DNA of 64,000 nt from assembly GCF_000421565.1 (NCBI RefSeq), contig NZ_ATXG01000008.1, forward strand, positions 1-64,000, read 5' to 3'. The position numbers and the translations under genes are program-made. This document shows positions 1 to 7,428 of the stretch, in pieces (the stretch's first letter is position 1; the number at the start of each line of letters is the position of its first letter). Under the pieces are notes generated by a model, which did no database searches, had not been told where the DNA came from, and was given only the letters and a program-made list of their open reading frames with translations. Origin of the DNA: Agromyces subbeticus DSM 16689. Lineage in GTDB: Bacteria; Actinomycetota; Actinomycetes; Actinomycetales; Microbacteriaceae.

Positions 1-225
1 GTCGTCGTATGCAAAGTCGGCGCTGCTGTGACCGGAGAAGTCGAAGAGGAAGACCTCGGCCCCCGCGTAGACCCGGGCTGTCGCAATCCGCTCAGGGGCG
101 GTCACAGGAGACAGGGTGACTACGAGGTCCTCGCCCGCGCCCTTCCCCGACGTCAGCGTCCACTCTTGCCCCGGATGCCGAGCCATGAAGCCTGGGACCA
201 GGGCGGCAAGTTCAGGTGTGTCCAC
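1..225 (-). CDS. Partial hypothetical protein, cut by the left edge
   Basis: The minus strand is open from about 360 down to base 1. From a GTG at 225 it encodes about 75 residues with normal composition, including ELAALVPGFMARHPGQEW and AEVFLFDFSG. Codon bias favours this strand over the plus strand here, so the plus-strand frame that runs into the FtsK-like gene is probably not coding over these bases. No family is recognised and the protein continues beyond the window. The start is uncertain: no clear ribosome-binding site precedes the GTG, and the frame stays open upstream. Confidence 0.45.
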   Translation of the reverse strand, partial: MDTPELAALVPGFMARHPGQEWTLTSGKGAGEDLVVTLSPVTAPERIATARVYAGAEVFLFDFSGHSSADFAYDD

Positions 226-247
226 AGGCGAAAGTAAAGCACGGCCA

Positions 248-2101
248 ATGAAGGCCCCGGTGTATGGCAGGAGACCAACCGGATGCGGCCGCCGTCCTCC
301 ACGCTGGCATTGTCTGGGCAAAGCACTTGTCAGACATGCCCTAGGCCTGTTCGGCACGAGTGGCGCCGGGAAGACCGCGTCAGCGCAAGGACTCGTCTAC
401 GCGGCGCTCTCAAATCGTGCCGACACAGTGATCATCGACACGCAAAAGCATGGCGCGGATTTCAAGTTCGCGAAGTCCCGGTCGATCGCGTTCGTCACCT
501 CGCTCCACGAGGCGGCCGCCACGATGAGAGCGATCTATGCGGAGGTGCAAAAGCGCGCGCGGTTGAACGCGGAGTACGGAGTCGGCTCCTGCCGTGATCT
601 GCCAAGCGCGGTGCGCCCACGCACGATTGTCGTGTTCATCGATGAGTTCCTCGGGGTCATCATGGCCGGCAAACAGCCGCCCCGACAGCCTGAGGATGAA
701 CCGGAGCGCGAAGCACGGCGCATGGCGAAGTGGGCTGAATTCAACGCGAAGAAGGACATCGCGTTCCTGTCGGGCCGCATTGCGGCAGAGGCCCGGTCCG
801 GTGACGTGCACCTGTTCCTCATGACGCAGAAGCTCATCGCCGCCGTCCTCGACGATGAGGTTCGCGACCTCAAGACGAACATGGCGAGGATTCTGCTTGG
901 CAAGGCGAACTCTGGTGAGCGTATGAGCGCACTCCGGGATCCAGAAAGCGCCCCGGACCTAGGCGATGAGGTCCCGAAGGGCCGCTGCATCTGGGAATCA
1001 ACGATGGAGGCGCCTCAACTCGCGCAGTTCTGGTACGCCGAGCAGGACACGTACTCCGCGGAGCTGGAGAAGCGAGTGCCTGAGCTCAGAGCCGATCAGT
1101 TCCTCGACATAGCTCCGTTCCAGGAAACTTCTGCCGGTGGATCGTTAACCGCCGATGGCACAGCACCGCAGGATTCGGGGGCGTCCTCGGACCCGTTCGC
1201 CGACTTTGAGGGCGAGCCGGATGTCGAGGTGCTTGAGGAGTTCGAGTTCGAATTGGACCTCGACGACCTCAATCTCGACGGCCGAGGCGAGAACGAACAC
1301 ACACAAGCACGAGCACTCGTCACGTCCGACTTTGAGGGCGATGACGAGGCTGTCGACACGGTTCGGAGCCAGCGCCTTGGTACGGAGCCCAAGCGCAAAG
1401 ATACGGCCGGCATACGTGCGAGCGCGGCGATCTTGGATGCTCCGCCGATTGACTTGAGCGCGATCCTCTTGGACGTTGACGGGGTGGTCAGCCCGATCGG
1501 TGGCAACGTCGACACATGGCCGGACGGTGACCTCATCGACTCTCCCTTCGGCGCCGCCTGGTGCTCGCCTGAGATGCTCCGCGCGGTGCATGCGATTGGG
1601 GTTCCGGTCCTTTGGGCGACCGATTGGAAGTCAAATGCTGAGGTCGTGTTCGCGCCTATCGCCGGTACCCGTGCGGCCGCAACGCTGCTGCCCGGCTCGG
1701 GCGACGGCGGTTGGTGGAAGCTAGACGCGATGTCGCGGCTCCTCGACAGGTACCGCGGAATCCGGTCAATCGTGTGGGTTGACGACCTGCTCGACGCCGA
1801 AGACGACATAGGCGTGCGATACTCCGTGATCGCGCACGAGATCGCCGACCACTATGGAGTTCGTCTCAAGCTCATCGTCCCCGATAGCGCGGTTGGACTT
1901 ACACCAGGAGACGTCGACCGGATCGCTACGTTTCTCGGCGCCCCGATTCAGTCTTCGTTCGCTGAAGAGATCTCGGCGGAGGAGCCGGAGCGGTCCCACG
2001 GCACCGAGCCAACTCCGACGGAGCCGCCAGCGACTGACCGAGCAACGATCGTCTCCCTAGCCGGGAACCCGAACGTCGACGACGATGATCCGTTCGCCTG
2101 A
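248..2101 (+). CDS. 5'-truncated FtsK/TraB-type ATPase fused to a HAD-like domain
   Basis: This is a DNA-pump ATPase fragment joined to a phosphatase-like domain. A Walker A motif, GTSGAGKT, lies about 36 residues after the ATG at 248, and a Walker B motif, TIVVFIDEF, follows. Both align with the intact FtsK-like protein at 16243, which has about 245 residues before its Walker A. Here similarity begins only just before the motif, so the N-terminal part is missing. After an acidic linker the C-terminal part has all four HAD motifs: LDVDGVV, the WATDW segment, a lysine in GGWWKLDAM, and VWVDD. The HAD domain resembles those of Swiss-army-knife-type RNA repair proteins. The frame is open from 116, but that stretch overlaps a better-looking minus-strand frame. 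The start is a guess and the gene may be a pseudogene at its 5' end. Confidence 0.6.
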   Translation: MKAPVYGRRPTGCGRRPPRWHCLGKALVRHALGLFGTSGAGKTASAQGLVYAALSNRADTVIIDTQKHGADFKFAKSRSIAFVTSLHEAAATMRAIYAEVQKRARLNAEYGVGSCRDLPSAVRPRTIVVFIDEFLGVIMAGKQPPRQPEDEPEREARRMAKWAEFNAKKDIAFLSGRIAAEARSGDVHLFLMTQKLIAAVLDDEVRDLKTNMARILLGKANSGERMSALRDPESAPDLGDEVPKGRCIWESTMEAPQLAQFWYAEQDTYSAELEKRVPELRADQFLDIAPFQETSAGGSLTADGTAPQDSGASSDPFADFEGEPDVEVLEEFEFELDLDDLNLDGRGENEHTQARALVTSDFEGDDEAVDTVRSQRLGTEPKRKDTAGIRASAAILDAPPIDLSAILLDVDGVVSPIGGNVDTWPDGDLIDSPFGAAWCSPEMLRAVHAIGVPVLWATDWKSNAEVVFAPIAGTRAAATLLPGSGDGGWWKLDAMSRLLDRYRGIRSIVWVDDLLDAEDDIGVRYSVIAHEIADHYGVRLKLIVPDSAVGLTPGDVDRIATFLGAPIQSSFAEEISAEEPERSHGTEPTPTEPPATDRATIVSLAGNPNVDDDDPFA

Positions 2102-2184
2102 TGTCGCAGCATTACGCATGAGCAGCTGCCCCAAGACAGGCCGGGAGGCATGCACGATCGCTCCCCTGCCCGTTTTAGCTATCC

Positions 2185-2195
2185 GCCGCCCTTAT
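2185..2195 (+). promoter_or_regulatory. Element motif GCCGCCCTTAT, leaderless type
   Basis: GCCGCCCTTAT ends exactly 7 nt before the ATG at 2203. There is no ribosome-binding site between them, so the transcript is predicted to be leaderless. It is one of fifteen related motifs in the element. Confidence 0.6.
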
Positions 2196-2202
2196 CAGTG
2201 GC

Positions 2203-3072
2203 ATGAGCATTCAGACCCGCCAGCCTCCCGGTCAGCCGATCGGCGGCCAGTTCGCCGCTGCCAACCGCGCCGAGTCCGGCGTCGGTCTAACATCCACTTC
2301 ATCGAGCTCTGCGACCGATGCTGCTCTCGCGAGGTACCAGGAGGCGGAGGCTCGGATGGACCTCGCTCGCCAGGCAGTGCACCAGGCCGCGCTCGATTCG
2401 CTCGAACAGGAGGCCGCCGAGCGGTTCCCGGAGGCCCGGGCCGTGCACCTCACCTACCTCGAGCAGTTCGACGGGACGATGGGCATCCAGATCGACAGCC
2501 TCGTCGACGAGGACGGCAACGAGGTCGCCCACGGCAGCTCGCTCCGCTCGCAGCTCCGGTCCTTCGAGGACTATGAGGACGTCGGGCGCACCTTCGATGC
2601 ACGCGACGAAGCCCCGAGCCCCGAGTACGGCGAATTCAGTTATACCCTCACCGCACCGTCATCCGATGATCCCGCGACGACGACCGTCACCAGGCGCGAC
2701 CGGCGGGCGACGGCCTGGGTGGATGCGCAGGTCGAAGAGGTCGATCGGCAAGCTCGCGAGCTCAATCAGCGCACCTTCGAACTCGGACGGGATGGAAGCA
2801 TCGCCGTCGTGCTCTCCAAGTTCCCCGACGCGACAGAAATCTCCGTCTGGAACGCCGGTGCCGACGACGGCGAGATCCTCTTCGAAGTCGACGAGGTCCG
2901 CGGGCCGAACGGGGTCTGCTGGAGCAGCCAGGTTGACGGCGGCTGGGAGAATCCCTTCGCGGAGCAGCTCCGCGAGTACACGGTCATGACCGATCGACTC
3001 GGGATGGAACACCTCCTCCAGCCAGCCGACGAAACCCACGACCGACCCTGGCACGGGTTCGTCATCCGCTGA
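2203..3072 (+). CDS. Tagged hypothetical protein (RQPxGQPIGGQFA N-terminus)
   Basis: This 289-residue protein matches no family I recognise. Residues 1-30 carry the element's shared N-terminal tag: RQPPGQPIGGQFA, then RAESGVGL. A Ser/Thr-rich linker and an Ala/Glu-rich helical stretch (about 40-75) follow. The rest is an acidic alpha/beta protein with several Trp residues. The ATG sits 7 nt after GCCGCCCTTAT with no ribosome-binding site, so I expect leaderless expression. A 30-residue tag-only peptide and an HNH gene follow closely and may share the transcript. The tag suggests a common fate with the ArdC, Fic and zinc-finger proteins. The body of the protein is presumably a separate effector or helper; its function is unknown. 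Confidence 0.7.
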   Translation: MSIQTRQPPGQPIGGQFAAANRAESGVGLTSTSSSSATDAALARYQEAEARMDLARQAVHQAALDSLEQEAAERFPEARAVHLTYLEQFDGTMGIQIDSLVDEDGNEVAHGSSLRSQLRSFEDYEDVGRTFDARDEAPSPEYGEFSYTLTAPSSDDPATTTVTRRDRRATAWVDAQVEEVDRQARELNQRTFELGRDGSIAVVLSKFPDATEISVWNAGADDGEILFEVDEVRGPNGVCWSSQVDGGWENPFAEQLREYTVMTDRLGMEHLLQPADETHDRPWHGFVIR

Positions 3073-3091
3073 GCTCAGAAGGAATTGGCGC

Positions 3092-3184
3092 ATGAACGCT
3101 TATCGTCATCCCGCAGCTCAGCCGATCGGCGGACGATGGGTGAGAATTGCCAGAGAATTCCGGCAGCGTCGGAGTTGCGCTTGA
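3092..3184 (+). CDS. 30-residue tag-only peptide
   Basis: This very short ORF begins MNAYRHPAAQPIGGRW, which aligns residue by residue with the tag of the protein at 20018 (RQPAGQPIGGQF). The tag core makes up half of the peptide, and a short basic tail ends in a stop. It has a credible ribosome-binding site (AGAAGGA, about 8 nt upstream), lies 19 nt after the previous stop, and its own stop overlaps the ribosome-binding region of the HNH gene. It could be a free tag or decoy, or the remnant of a tagged protein. Confidence 0.45.
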   Translation: MNAYRHPAAQPIGGRWVRIAREFRQRRSCA

Positions 3185-3202
3185 CGGGAGGGTGCCACGG
3201 TC

Positions 3203-3577
3203 GTGTTCAACCTCGAGCAGCTTCCAGAGTGCGTTCGCGACCGTGTCCAGGTCAGCAGCGGCTGTTGGATCTGGACCGGCGAGAACAACGGACACCCTGT
3301 GCGACCGTACGGGCGGATGTCCGTACTTGGACGCCGGGTGCGAGTTCATCGATGGGTCTATGAACTGGCGAACGGCCCGATTGCTCACGGGGACGTGATC
3401 GACCATGTTCAAGCGCGGGGGTGTGGCAGCACCTTGTGCTGCAATCCAGCGCACTTGGAATCCGTTTCGGTCGCGGAGAACACACGACGTGGGCGGCTCG
3501 CCCGCTGCGCAAGGCTCGGCAGCTGCGGGCCATTCCTCGGCAGGGGTTCGTGGTGCCAGACCTGCACTCTCAGGTGA
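3203..3577 (+). CDS. HNH endonuclease-like protein
   Basis: This 124-residue protein follows the small phage/plasmid HNH pattern: an early GCWIWTG block, then HRWVYELANGP, IDH and CCNPAHLE with a trailing AEN..R motif. The His, Asn and Cys residues expected for the beta-beta-alpha-metal fold are present. The start is a GTG at 3203, with GGGAGGG about 11 nt upstream. The C-terminus adds a Cys-rich tail that may bind zinc. Such proteins are nicking or homing endonucleases, or accessory nucleases in mobile elements. Here it follows a tagged protein and the tag-only peptide on the same strand. Confidence 0.7.
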   Translation: MFNLEQLPECVRDRVQVSSGCWIWTGENNGHPVRPYGRMSVLGRRVRVHRWVYELANGPIAHGDVIDHVQARGCGSTLCCNPAHLESVSVAENTRRGRLARCARLGSCGPFLGRGSWCQTCTLR

Positions 3578-3592
3578 AACGGCCCGGAGCCG

Positions 3593-4339
3593 TCACTGTT
3601 TGTCTGCGAAAACGGCCGGGAACGTCGGAACGACCTCCTTCGGCGGGCCGTCCTCCAGCGGCTGCCAGGACTCGAGCGATCCGATCGCGACTATCCGCTC
3701 ATCGGTCGAGTAAAGCGGGTTGCAGGTGATGAGCGTCACGTAGGACACATCGCCGAGGCGGCCCTCGACGCTCGGGAGCGGGTTCAGCACCTCGACCTGT
3801 GCGGGGTCGACGTAGATGTAGTTCCGGAACCGATAGGTGTACCAGCCCTGCGCGGTCTGAATCACGATCGGGTCTCCGAGTCGGAGCTGCTCGATCTCAT
3901 GCATGCTGCCGCCATACGCAGAACGATGCCCGGAGATCACGAAGTTCCCCTCCTGCCCCGGGAGCTGGGTACTCGAATAGTGGCCGACGCCGAGCGTCTC
4001 CGAATCGAGCACGTCCGACTGGCTCACGCCCTCAGCGATGACGCGCTGCGAGTTCTCGCCGAACCGGGGCACGAACATCACCCCGAGAGGCTCGCCTGCG
4101 CCGGATGCCGGCAGCGTGACCGGCATCCCCTCAACACCGCGTTCGACCGGCTCCTCAGGACGCGATGACGCCAGCGTTCCGGAGAACTGACGCGCCTCGT
4201 CAGCCTGCGTTGATGCTGCGATCGCGTCTCCGATGAACAGTACCCACGCCATGTAACCGAGCCCTGATAGCCCGATCGCACCGAGCACGATCGCGGTGAT
4301 CGTCCAGCCGCTCATCCGGCGCCTATTCTTCTCTGCCAT
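3593..4339 (-). CDS. Class E-like sortase
   Basis: This membrane-anchored transpeptidase is 248 residues long. A basic N-terminus is followed by a transmembrane helix (about 10-35) and a linker. The sortase core has the catalytic His in ISGHRSAYGG (about 138), the catalytic Cys in LITCNP (about 206) and the Arg in STDER just after it. The actinobacterial layout suggests class E, which joins LAXTG-like proteins to peptidoglycan. A likely substrate is in the same element: the surface protein at 22786 ends in LKNTG, a helix and a basic tail. The ATG at 4339 has a perfect GGAGG ribosome-binding site. It is divergent from the membrane protein at 4447 across a 21-bp inverted repeat that carries two promoter motifs. 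Confidence 0.85.
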   Translation of the reverse strand: MAEKNRRRMSGWTITAIVLGAIGLSGLGYMAWVLFIGDAIAASTQADEARQFSGTLASSRPEEPVERGVEGMPVTLPASGAGEPLGVMFVPRFGENSQRVIAEGVSQSDVLDSETLGVGHYSSTQLPGQEGNFVISGHRSAYGGSMHEIEQLRLGDPIVIQTAQGWYTYRFRNYIYVDPAQVEVLNPLPSVEGRLGDVSYVTLITCNPLYSTDERIVAIGSLESWQPLEDGPPKEVVPTFPAVFADKQ

Positions 4340-4347
4340 GCGCACCT

Positions 4348-4406
4348 CCGACCTGCATATGCGCGGCGACGAAACGGCGAGGGTCCGCCGCGCATATGCA
4401 GGTCGG
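4348..4406. repeat. 21-bp inverted repeat carrying divergent promoter motifs
   Basis: Arms 4348-4368 and 4386-4406 are perfect 21-bp inverted copies separated by 17 bp. Each contains the element motif GCCGCGCATAT: one on the minus strand (4357-4367) facing the sortase gene, one on the plus strand (4387-4397) facing the membrane protein at 4447. The match extends beyond the 11-mer to ATGCAGGTCGG, so both promoters could answer to the same regulator. Confidence 0.7.
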
Positions 4407-4446
4407 ATCGGGCGACCATTGCCCGTGAGGAAGGACCGACACCTCC

Positions 4447-5232
4447 ATGATGGGCGTGAACCATGCCACCAGCGGCGCCGCAGTCTGGGTCGCCGTGACC
4501 GGGGCGATGCCGTACCTGACGACCGGCGCGTATCCGCTCACCCCCGTCAGCGTGATCGCTGGTGCATGCGTGTGTGCGGGAGCTGCGCTCCTGCCGGACG
4601 CCGATCATCACAACGCGACGATCGCCCACTCCGTCCCCGTCCTCGGCCGTGTCGCTGCAGGCGCAGTCGGAGGGATCTCCGGCGGGCACCGGCACGGCGC
4701 TCACTCCCTCGTCGCCGCGGCGATCGTCGGCGTCGGCGCGTGGGCACTCACCTTCCTCACCGTCACCTGGGACGTGATCGGCACGATCTCGCTCGGCACG
4801 GCCATCGGCTCCGCCGCGCTCATCTGCTTCGCACTGAAGGTTCGCGGCCTGGTGAAGTCGTGGCTGAAGGCGTGGATCGTCGGCGCCGTGTTCGGGCTGC
4901 TCATCGCGATGTTCGTGCCCGCGAGCGTCGTGTGGTTCCCGATCGCCGTCGTCCTCGGATTCGTCGCGCACCTCGGTGGAGACTTCCTGACGACGGGAGG
5001 CCTGCCGGGCCTGCTGTGGCCGATCAAACCACGGCCGCCGAAGGCGCTCCAGAAGATGCCCATCATCTCGAGCATCTGGATGCCGAACGGGTACGTCGCG
5101 CTCCCCTTGCTCGGCAACACCGGCTCCGCGCGCGAGATGATCCTCGGCTTCGCACTCGCGCTCTACGTCCTCTACGGGGCCATCCACGAGACCCTTCGCG
5201 GATTCGGCATTGACCTGTTGAACATCCTCTGA
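4447..5232 (+). CDS. YdjM/YbcI-like membrane metal-dependent hydrolase (DUF457)
   Basis: This 261-residue membrane protein has about six hydrophobic segments. It carries the family's conserved polar motifs: an early His (NHATSG), LLPDADHH (about 49-55), GHRHGAHS (about 80-87) and HLGGDFLTTGG (about 176-186). The family is annotated as inner-membrane metal-dependent hydrolases; in E. coli ydjM belongs to the LexA regulon, but the substrate is not established. It starts at an ATG (4447 or the adjacent 4450) after a GAGGAAGGA ribosome-binding region. Transcription likely begins at the GCCGCGCATAT motif in the divergent inverted repeat. Placement in a mobile element suggests an accessory envelope role. 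Confidence 0.75.
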   Translation: MMGVNHATSGAAVWVAVTGAMPYLTTGAYPLTPVSVIAGACVCAGAALLPDADHHNATIAHSVPVLGRVAAGAVGGISGGHRHGAHSLVAAAIVGVGAWALTFLTVTWDVIGTISLGTAIGSAALICFALKVRGLVKSWLKAWIVGAVFGLLIAMFVPASVVWFPIAVVLGFVAHLGGDFLTTGGLPGLLWPIKPRPPKALQKMPIISSIWMPNGYVALPLLGNTGSAREMILGFALALYVLYGAIHETLRGFGIDLLNIL

Positions 5233-5237
5233 CCGGT

Positions 5238-5248
5238 GCCGCGCATAT
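5238..5248 (+). promoter_or_regulatory. Element motif GCCGCGCATAT, leaderless type
   Basis: The motif ends 7 nt before an ATG at 5256, the same spacing as at 2203, 7429, 14650, 20018 and 29648. The small ORF downstream appears out of phase (see 5256-5422). Confidence 0.55.
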
Positions 5249-5255
5249 TCACGGC

Positions 5256-5422
5256 ATGAGCTTGAACGCATCCAGCAAGGTCCTCAGGACCTCACCGGCG
5301 ACGACGTCCTGGAGGCTCGCGAGTGGTCTGAATGCCGGAAGACAACGATCGTGACTGAGGAGCGACTCTTCGTGTCCCAAATTACCCCCGACGTTGCAGA
5401 GGAGGCCGACCCTGGCCGCTGA
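5256..5422 (+). pseudogene. Small ORF with an apparent one-base shift near its start
   Basis: The ATG at 5256, 7 nt after GCCGCGCATAT, opens a 32-residue frame with poor composition. The adjacent frame, entered by re-reading one base after the second codon, gives 52 residues of normal, GC3-rich coding sequence (LERIQQGPQDLTGDDVLEAR and VTEERLFVSQITPDVAEEA), ending in TGA at 5420-5422. Joining the two gives MSLERIQQ..., so a one-base deletion, a sequencing error or a programmed -1 shift at AGCTTGAAC is likely. The stop lies directly before the next gene. Function unknown. Confidence 0.35.
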
Positions 5423-5423
5423 C

Positions 5424-5609
5424 GTGATCCCCGATGAAGACGGCAACCGCAATGTCGCGCACGCCGAGTGCGACGAGTGTCCCGAAGGGTGGCGCGGGCC
5501 GAACCGAAAATACTGGGCGGTTGCGAAGAGTGATGCGCTCCGGCACAACGGGCGACTCCACCCTGAACCCGACGATGCACCGTTTCATGCAGAGGAGGTC
5601 TGCCCTTGA
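5424..5609 (+). CDS. Small Cys-containing hypothetical protein
   Basis: This protein of about 61 residues has a CDECPEGWRGP segment, an alanine- and histidine-containing middle (KYWAVAKSDALRHNGRLH) and a Cys near the end. It resembles small zinc-binding or phage-like proteins, but no family is assigned. The start is unsettled: GTG 5424 sits next to the previous stop, while an AGGAGG at 5398-5403 would better serve a CTG at 5412. The stop overlaps the TTG start of the next gene (TTGA), so the two are probably translationally coupled. Confidence 0.5.
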   Translation: MIPDEDGNRNVAHAECDECPEGWRGPNRKYWAVAKSDALRHNGRLHPEPDDAPFHAEEVCP

Positions 5610-6112
5610 GCCCGCGCGACTACTGGCTTGAAATCGAGGCCCCCGACGAGCGTGAATCCCGACTGCCCAAGTGGGCGCAACGCCGCATGCAGGCGCTACG
5701 CCGAGAGGCCGAGCGATTGCTTCGCGGCACCGTCGAGAAGGCGGCCATAGAATCGGAGGATCGGATTGCGCTCAACATCGGGAGCAACGGCCACGGGGAG
5801 AGTCTGGTCCGTGTGGTGCCGAATGGCTCGGAAGTGATCTTCCGAGTAACCGGCGGTGCGATGCACGTACAGCTCGCGAAATTCGGGAACCGGTATCGCT
5901 TGCGAGTTGTGGGCATGGGCGCATGGGATCACTTGCTCGGGGAGCGCAACGAAATCGCGGTATTGCCCGCCCTGGGGAACGTCGTCGAGGTCGCCTTCGT
6001 CATGCCAGTGCCAGAGACTCTAGCGCCGCCGCTGCTCGCATTAGAAGGCGGTACGTCAGCGCTCAACCCTGTACCGAATGGCCAAGCCGACGGGGCGGGG
6101 AGCGGTCAATGA
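5606..6112 (+). CDS. Hypothetical protein, first gene of a small-protein cluster
   Basis: The product has 168 residues and starts at TTG 5606, seven bases after a perfect AGGAGG. The N-terminal third is charged and helical (PKWAQRRMQALRREAERLLRGTVEKAAIES). The middle is beta-rich (VRVVPNGSEVIFRVTGGAMHV). No transmembrane helix is apparent. It begins inside the previous stop and ends in an ATGA overlap with the next gene, so 5424-7128 reads as one tightly packed operon. Rare TTG use and lower GC3 than the neighbouring chromosome fit an acquired gene. Function unknown. Confidence 0.6.
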   Translation: MSPRDYWLEIEAPDERESRLPKWAQRRMQALRREAERLLRGTVEKAAIESEDRIALNIGSNGHGESLVRVVPNGSEVIFRVTGGAMHVQLAKFGNRYRLRVVGMGAWDHLLGERNEIAVLPALGNVVEVAFVMPVPETLAPPLLALEGGTSALNPVPNGQADGAGSGQ

Positions 6113-6624
6113 GTACCGATCTGCCTGACCGGATCGCGCGCTATGAGCAGCGACGTGAGCGCGGCGCTGACACCGCGGTTGAGCATGAGGCGCTCTATGC
6201 GCGGATCAAAAGGGAGTGTGGTCCGGCGGTCGCTGAGTTCTTTGACCGAGAGCACATGATGCCGTACGAGACGCGCCCGCATTTGCCGTGGCCGATGCGA
6301 CCACGCGGCGCATTGACGTTCTTCTTCTACAGGCTGCTGCTCACCGTTGGAGGCTTCCTCGCCGCCATGTTGGGCGCTGGGCACTTAGGCTTGTCTGGAC
6401 TGGGGTGGAGCCTTACGGCGGGCTTCGTGGGCGCGGCGGTCGTCTACGGCTTCTTGACTGTGCTGCCGAAACTTGTCCCGCCGAGGGATTTGGAGCTTCG
6501 GGAACGTCTTGTGCAGGAGTTCACCTCGATGCTGCGTGCTGAGTCGGCTCAGGCAGAGCGTGCAGCACATGGACGACGAGACGAGCGGCGGCTTCGCGAG
6601 ATGGGGGCAGCTGATGGGCAATAG
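6109..6624 (+). CDS. Hypothetical protein with two transmembrane helices
   Basis: The product has 171 residues, with its ATG overlapping the previous stop (ATGA). A charged N-terminal domain (about 1-65) precedes two hydrophobic helices (about 70-95 and 98-120: LTFFFYRLLLTVGGFLAAML and LTAGFVGAAVVYGFLTVLP). A long charged helix rich in Arg/Glu forms the cytoplasmic tail. It is the first of three consecutive small membrane proteins, and its 3' end overlaps the next gene. This layout recalls small membrane genes near transfer genes of actinobacterial conjugative elements. That role is inferred from context only. Confidence 0.6.
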   Translation: MSTDLPDRIARYEQRRERGADTAVEHEALYARIKRECGPAVAEFFDREHMMPYETRPHLPWPMRPRGALTFFFYRLLLTVGGFLAAMLGAGHLGLSGLGWSLTAGFVGAAVVYGFLTVLPKLVPPRDLELRERLVQEFTSMLRAESAQAERAAHGRRDERRLREMGAADGQ

Positions 6625-6904
6625 CAACGGCTTCGTGAACGAAGCACTTATCGCATTCGCGATCCTGTCGGTGCTGGCTGGGATCGCAGTGCTGCTGCTC
6701 GCGCACAATCGTTTCGTGCGCACGCTCGGGGGTCTGAACTCGTTCTCCGGCGCGCTGTTGCTGATCGGAAGACTCGTTGAGTCATTTGGCGGGCCATCGT
6801 GGATGGTACTGGCACTGTTGGGCGGCCTGGCAGTCGTGGCTGTGATGGCTACGCTATACGTTTTCTGGGGCGGCCTTGACACCGCGGTTCGGAGGGCGAA
6901 GTGA
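6614..6904 (+). CDS. Small membrane protein, three helices
   Basis: A 96-residue, very hydrophobic protein from ATG 6614, which lies inside the end of the preceding gene with GGGGCAG in ribosome-binding position. Helices are at about 8-28, 35-55 and 60-82. An upstream in-frame ATG at 6569 is possible but has no ribosome-binding site. It ends in a GTGA overlap with the next gene. No family is recognised. Confidence 0.55.
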   Translation: MGNSNGFVNEALIAFAILSVLAGIAVLLLAHNRFVRTLGGLNSFSGALLLIGRLVESFGGPSWMVLALLGGLAVVAVMATLYVFWGGLDTAVRRAK

Positions 6905-7128
6905 TCTCGGAGTGGGCCGCTGAAAATGCCGACCGATTGAACACCCTGGCGCTCGTCGTTGGAGCGGCCTTCGTGGTGGCATTGTTCGCGAAGGGAGCCT
7001 TCTGGGCGTTGGGGGCGGCGGCAGGTTGGTTGAACGCTCGCCACCGCGCAAAAGCCATGGAGGCGAAAGAGGCGGCATACGCGGCGGCGCGTGAGCGGGC
7101 TGTTCGCTCGCGGATCACGTTCGACTGA
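6901..7128 (+). CDS. Small single-pass membrane protein
   Basis: A 75-residue protein starting at GTG 6901, which overlaps the previous stop. One hydrophobic helix (about 15-42) is followed by a basic alanine-rich cytoplasmic helix (RHRAKAMEAKEAAYAAARERAVRSR). It is the last member of the overlapping cluster from 5424. The order (soluble protein, then membrane proteins with charged tails) suggests a small membrane complex, possibly for mating or surface functions. This is inference from architecture. Confidence 0.5.
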   Translation: MISEWAAENADRLNTLALVVGAAFVVALFAKGAFWALGAAAGWLNARHRAKAMEAKEAAYAAARERAVRSRITFD

Positions 7129-7428
7129 CGCCTCCGCGTCCGCGCTGGCCCGGCTCTCGCTCTTCGGGGCGGGGCCGCTTTGCTGTGCGGGGCGGTGCCG
7201 CCGTCTCGCGCGTTCGAACCGCGACTGTGTATCGGGGCGGGCACGCGCACCGCGAGAACGCGAAGTTCCGGAAAGCGACCGACCCCGGCAGCTTCGGGTC
7301 ACCGCATACGTGGGGTTCCGAGATCCGAAGCCGCATTGAGGCCAAGGTCTCTGAGCAGGCCGTGTAGAACCAGGTGCGGCGAAAGCTTGACCCTCTCACA
7401 CCGAGCCAGCGCCGCCCTTATCCCGGGC
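7129..7428. other. Intergenic stretch with one doubtful ORF
   Basis: No confident gene lies here. A GTG-started frame at 7185-7367 (60 residues, containing ENAKFRKATDPGSFGSPHTWGS) is open and on the expected strand but lacks a ribosome-binding site and a known match. A GGGGCGGGGC-type G-run at 7165-7200 is notable. The last 20 bases hold the promoter motif of the ArdC-like gene. Confidence 0.3.
7411..7421 (+). promoter_or_regulatory. Element motif GCCGCCCTTAT, leaderless type
   Basis: The motif ends 7 nt before ATG 7429, with no ribosome-binding site. It is identical in sequence and spacing to the copy in front of the tagged gene at 2203. Confidence 0.6.

Noticed and set aside
7185-7367. A 60-residue gene before the ArdC-like gene
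   Set aside because: No ribosome-binding site and no promoter motif; kept only as a note in the intergenic entry.
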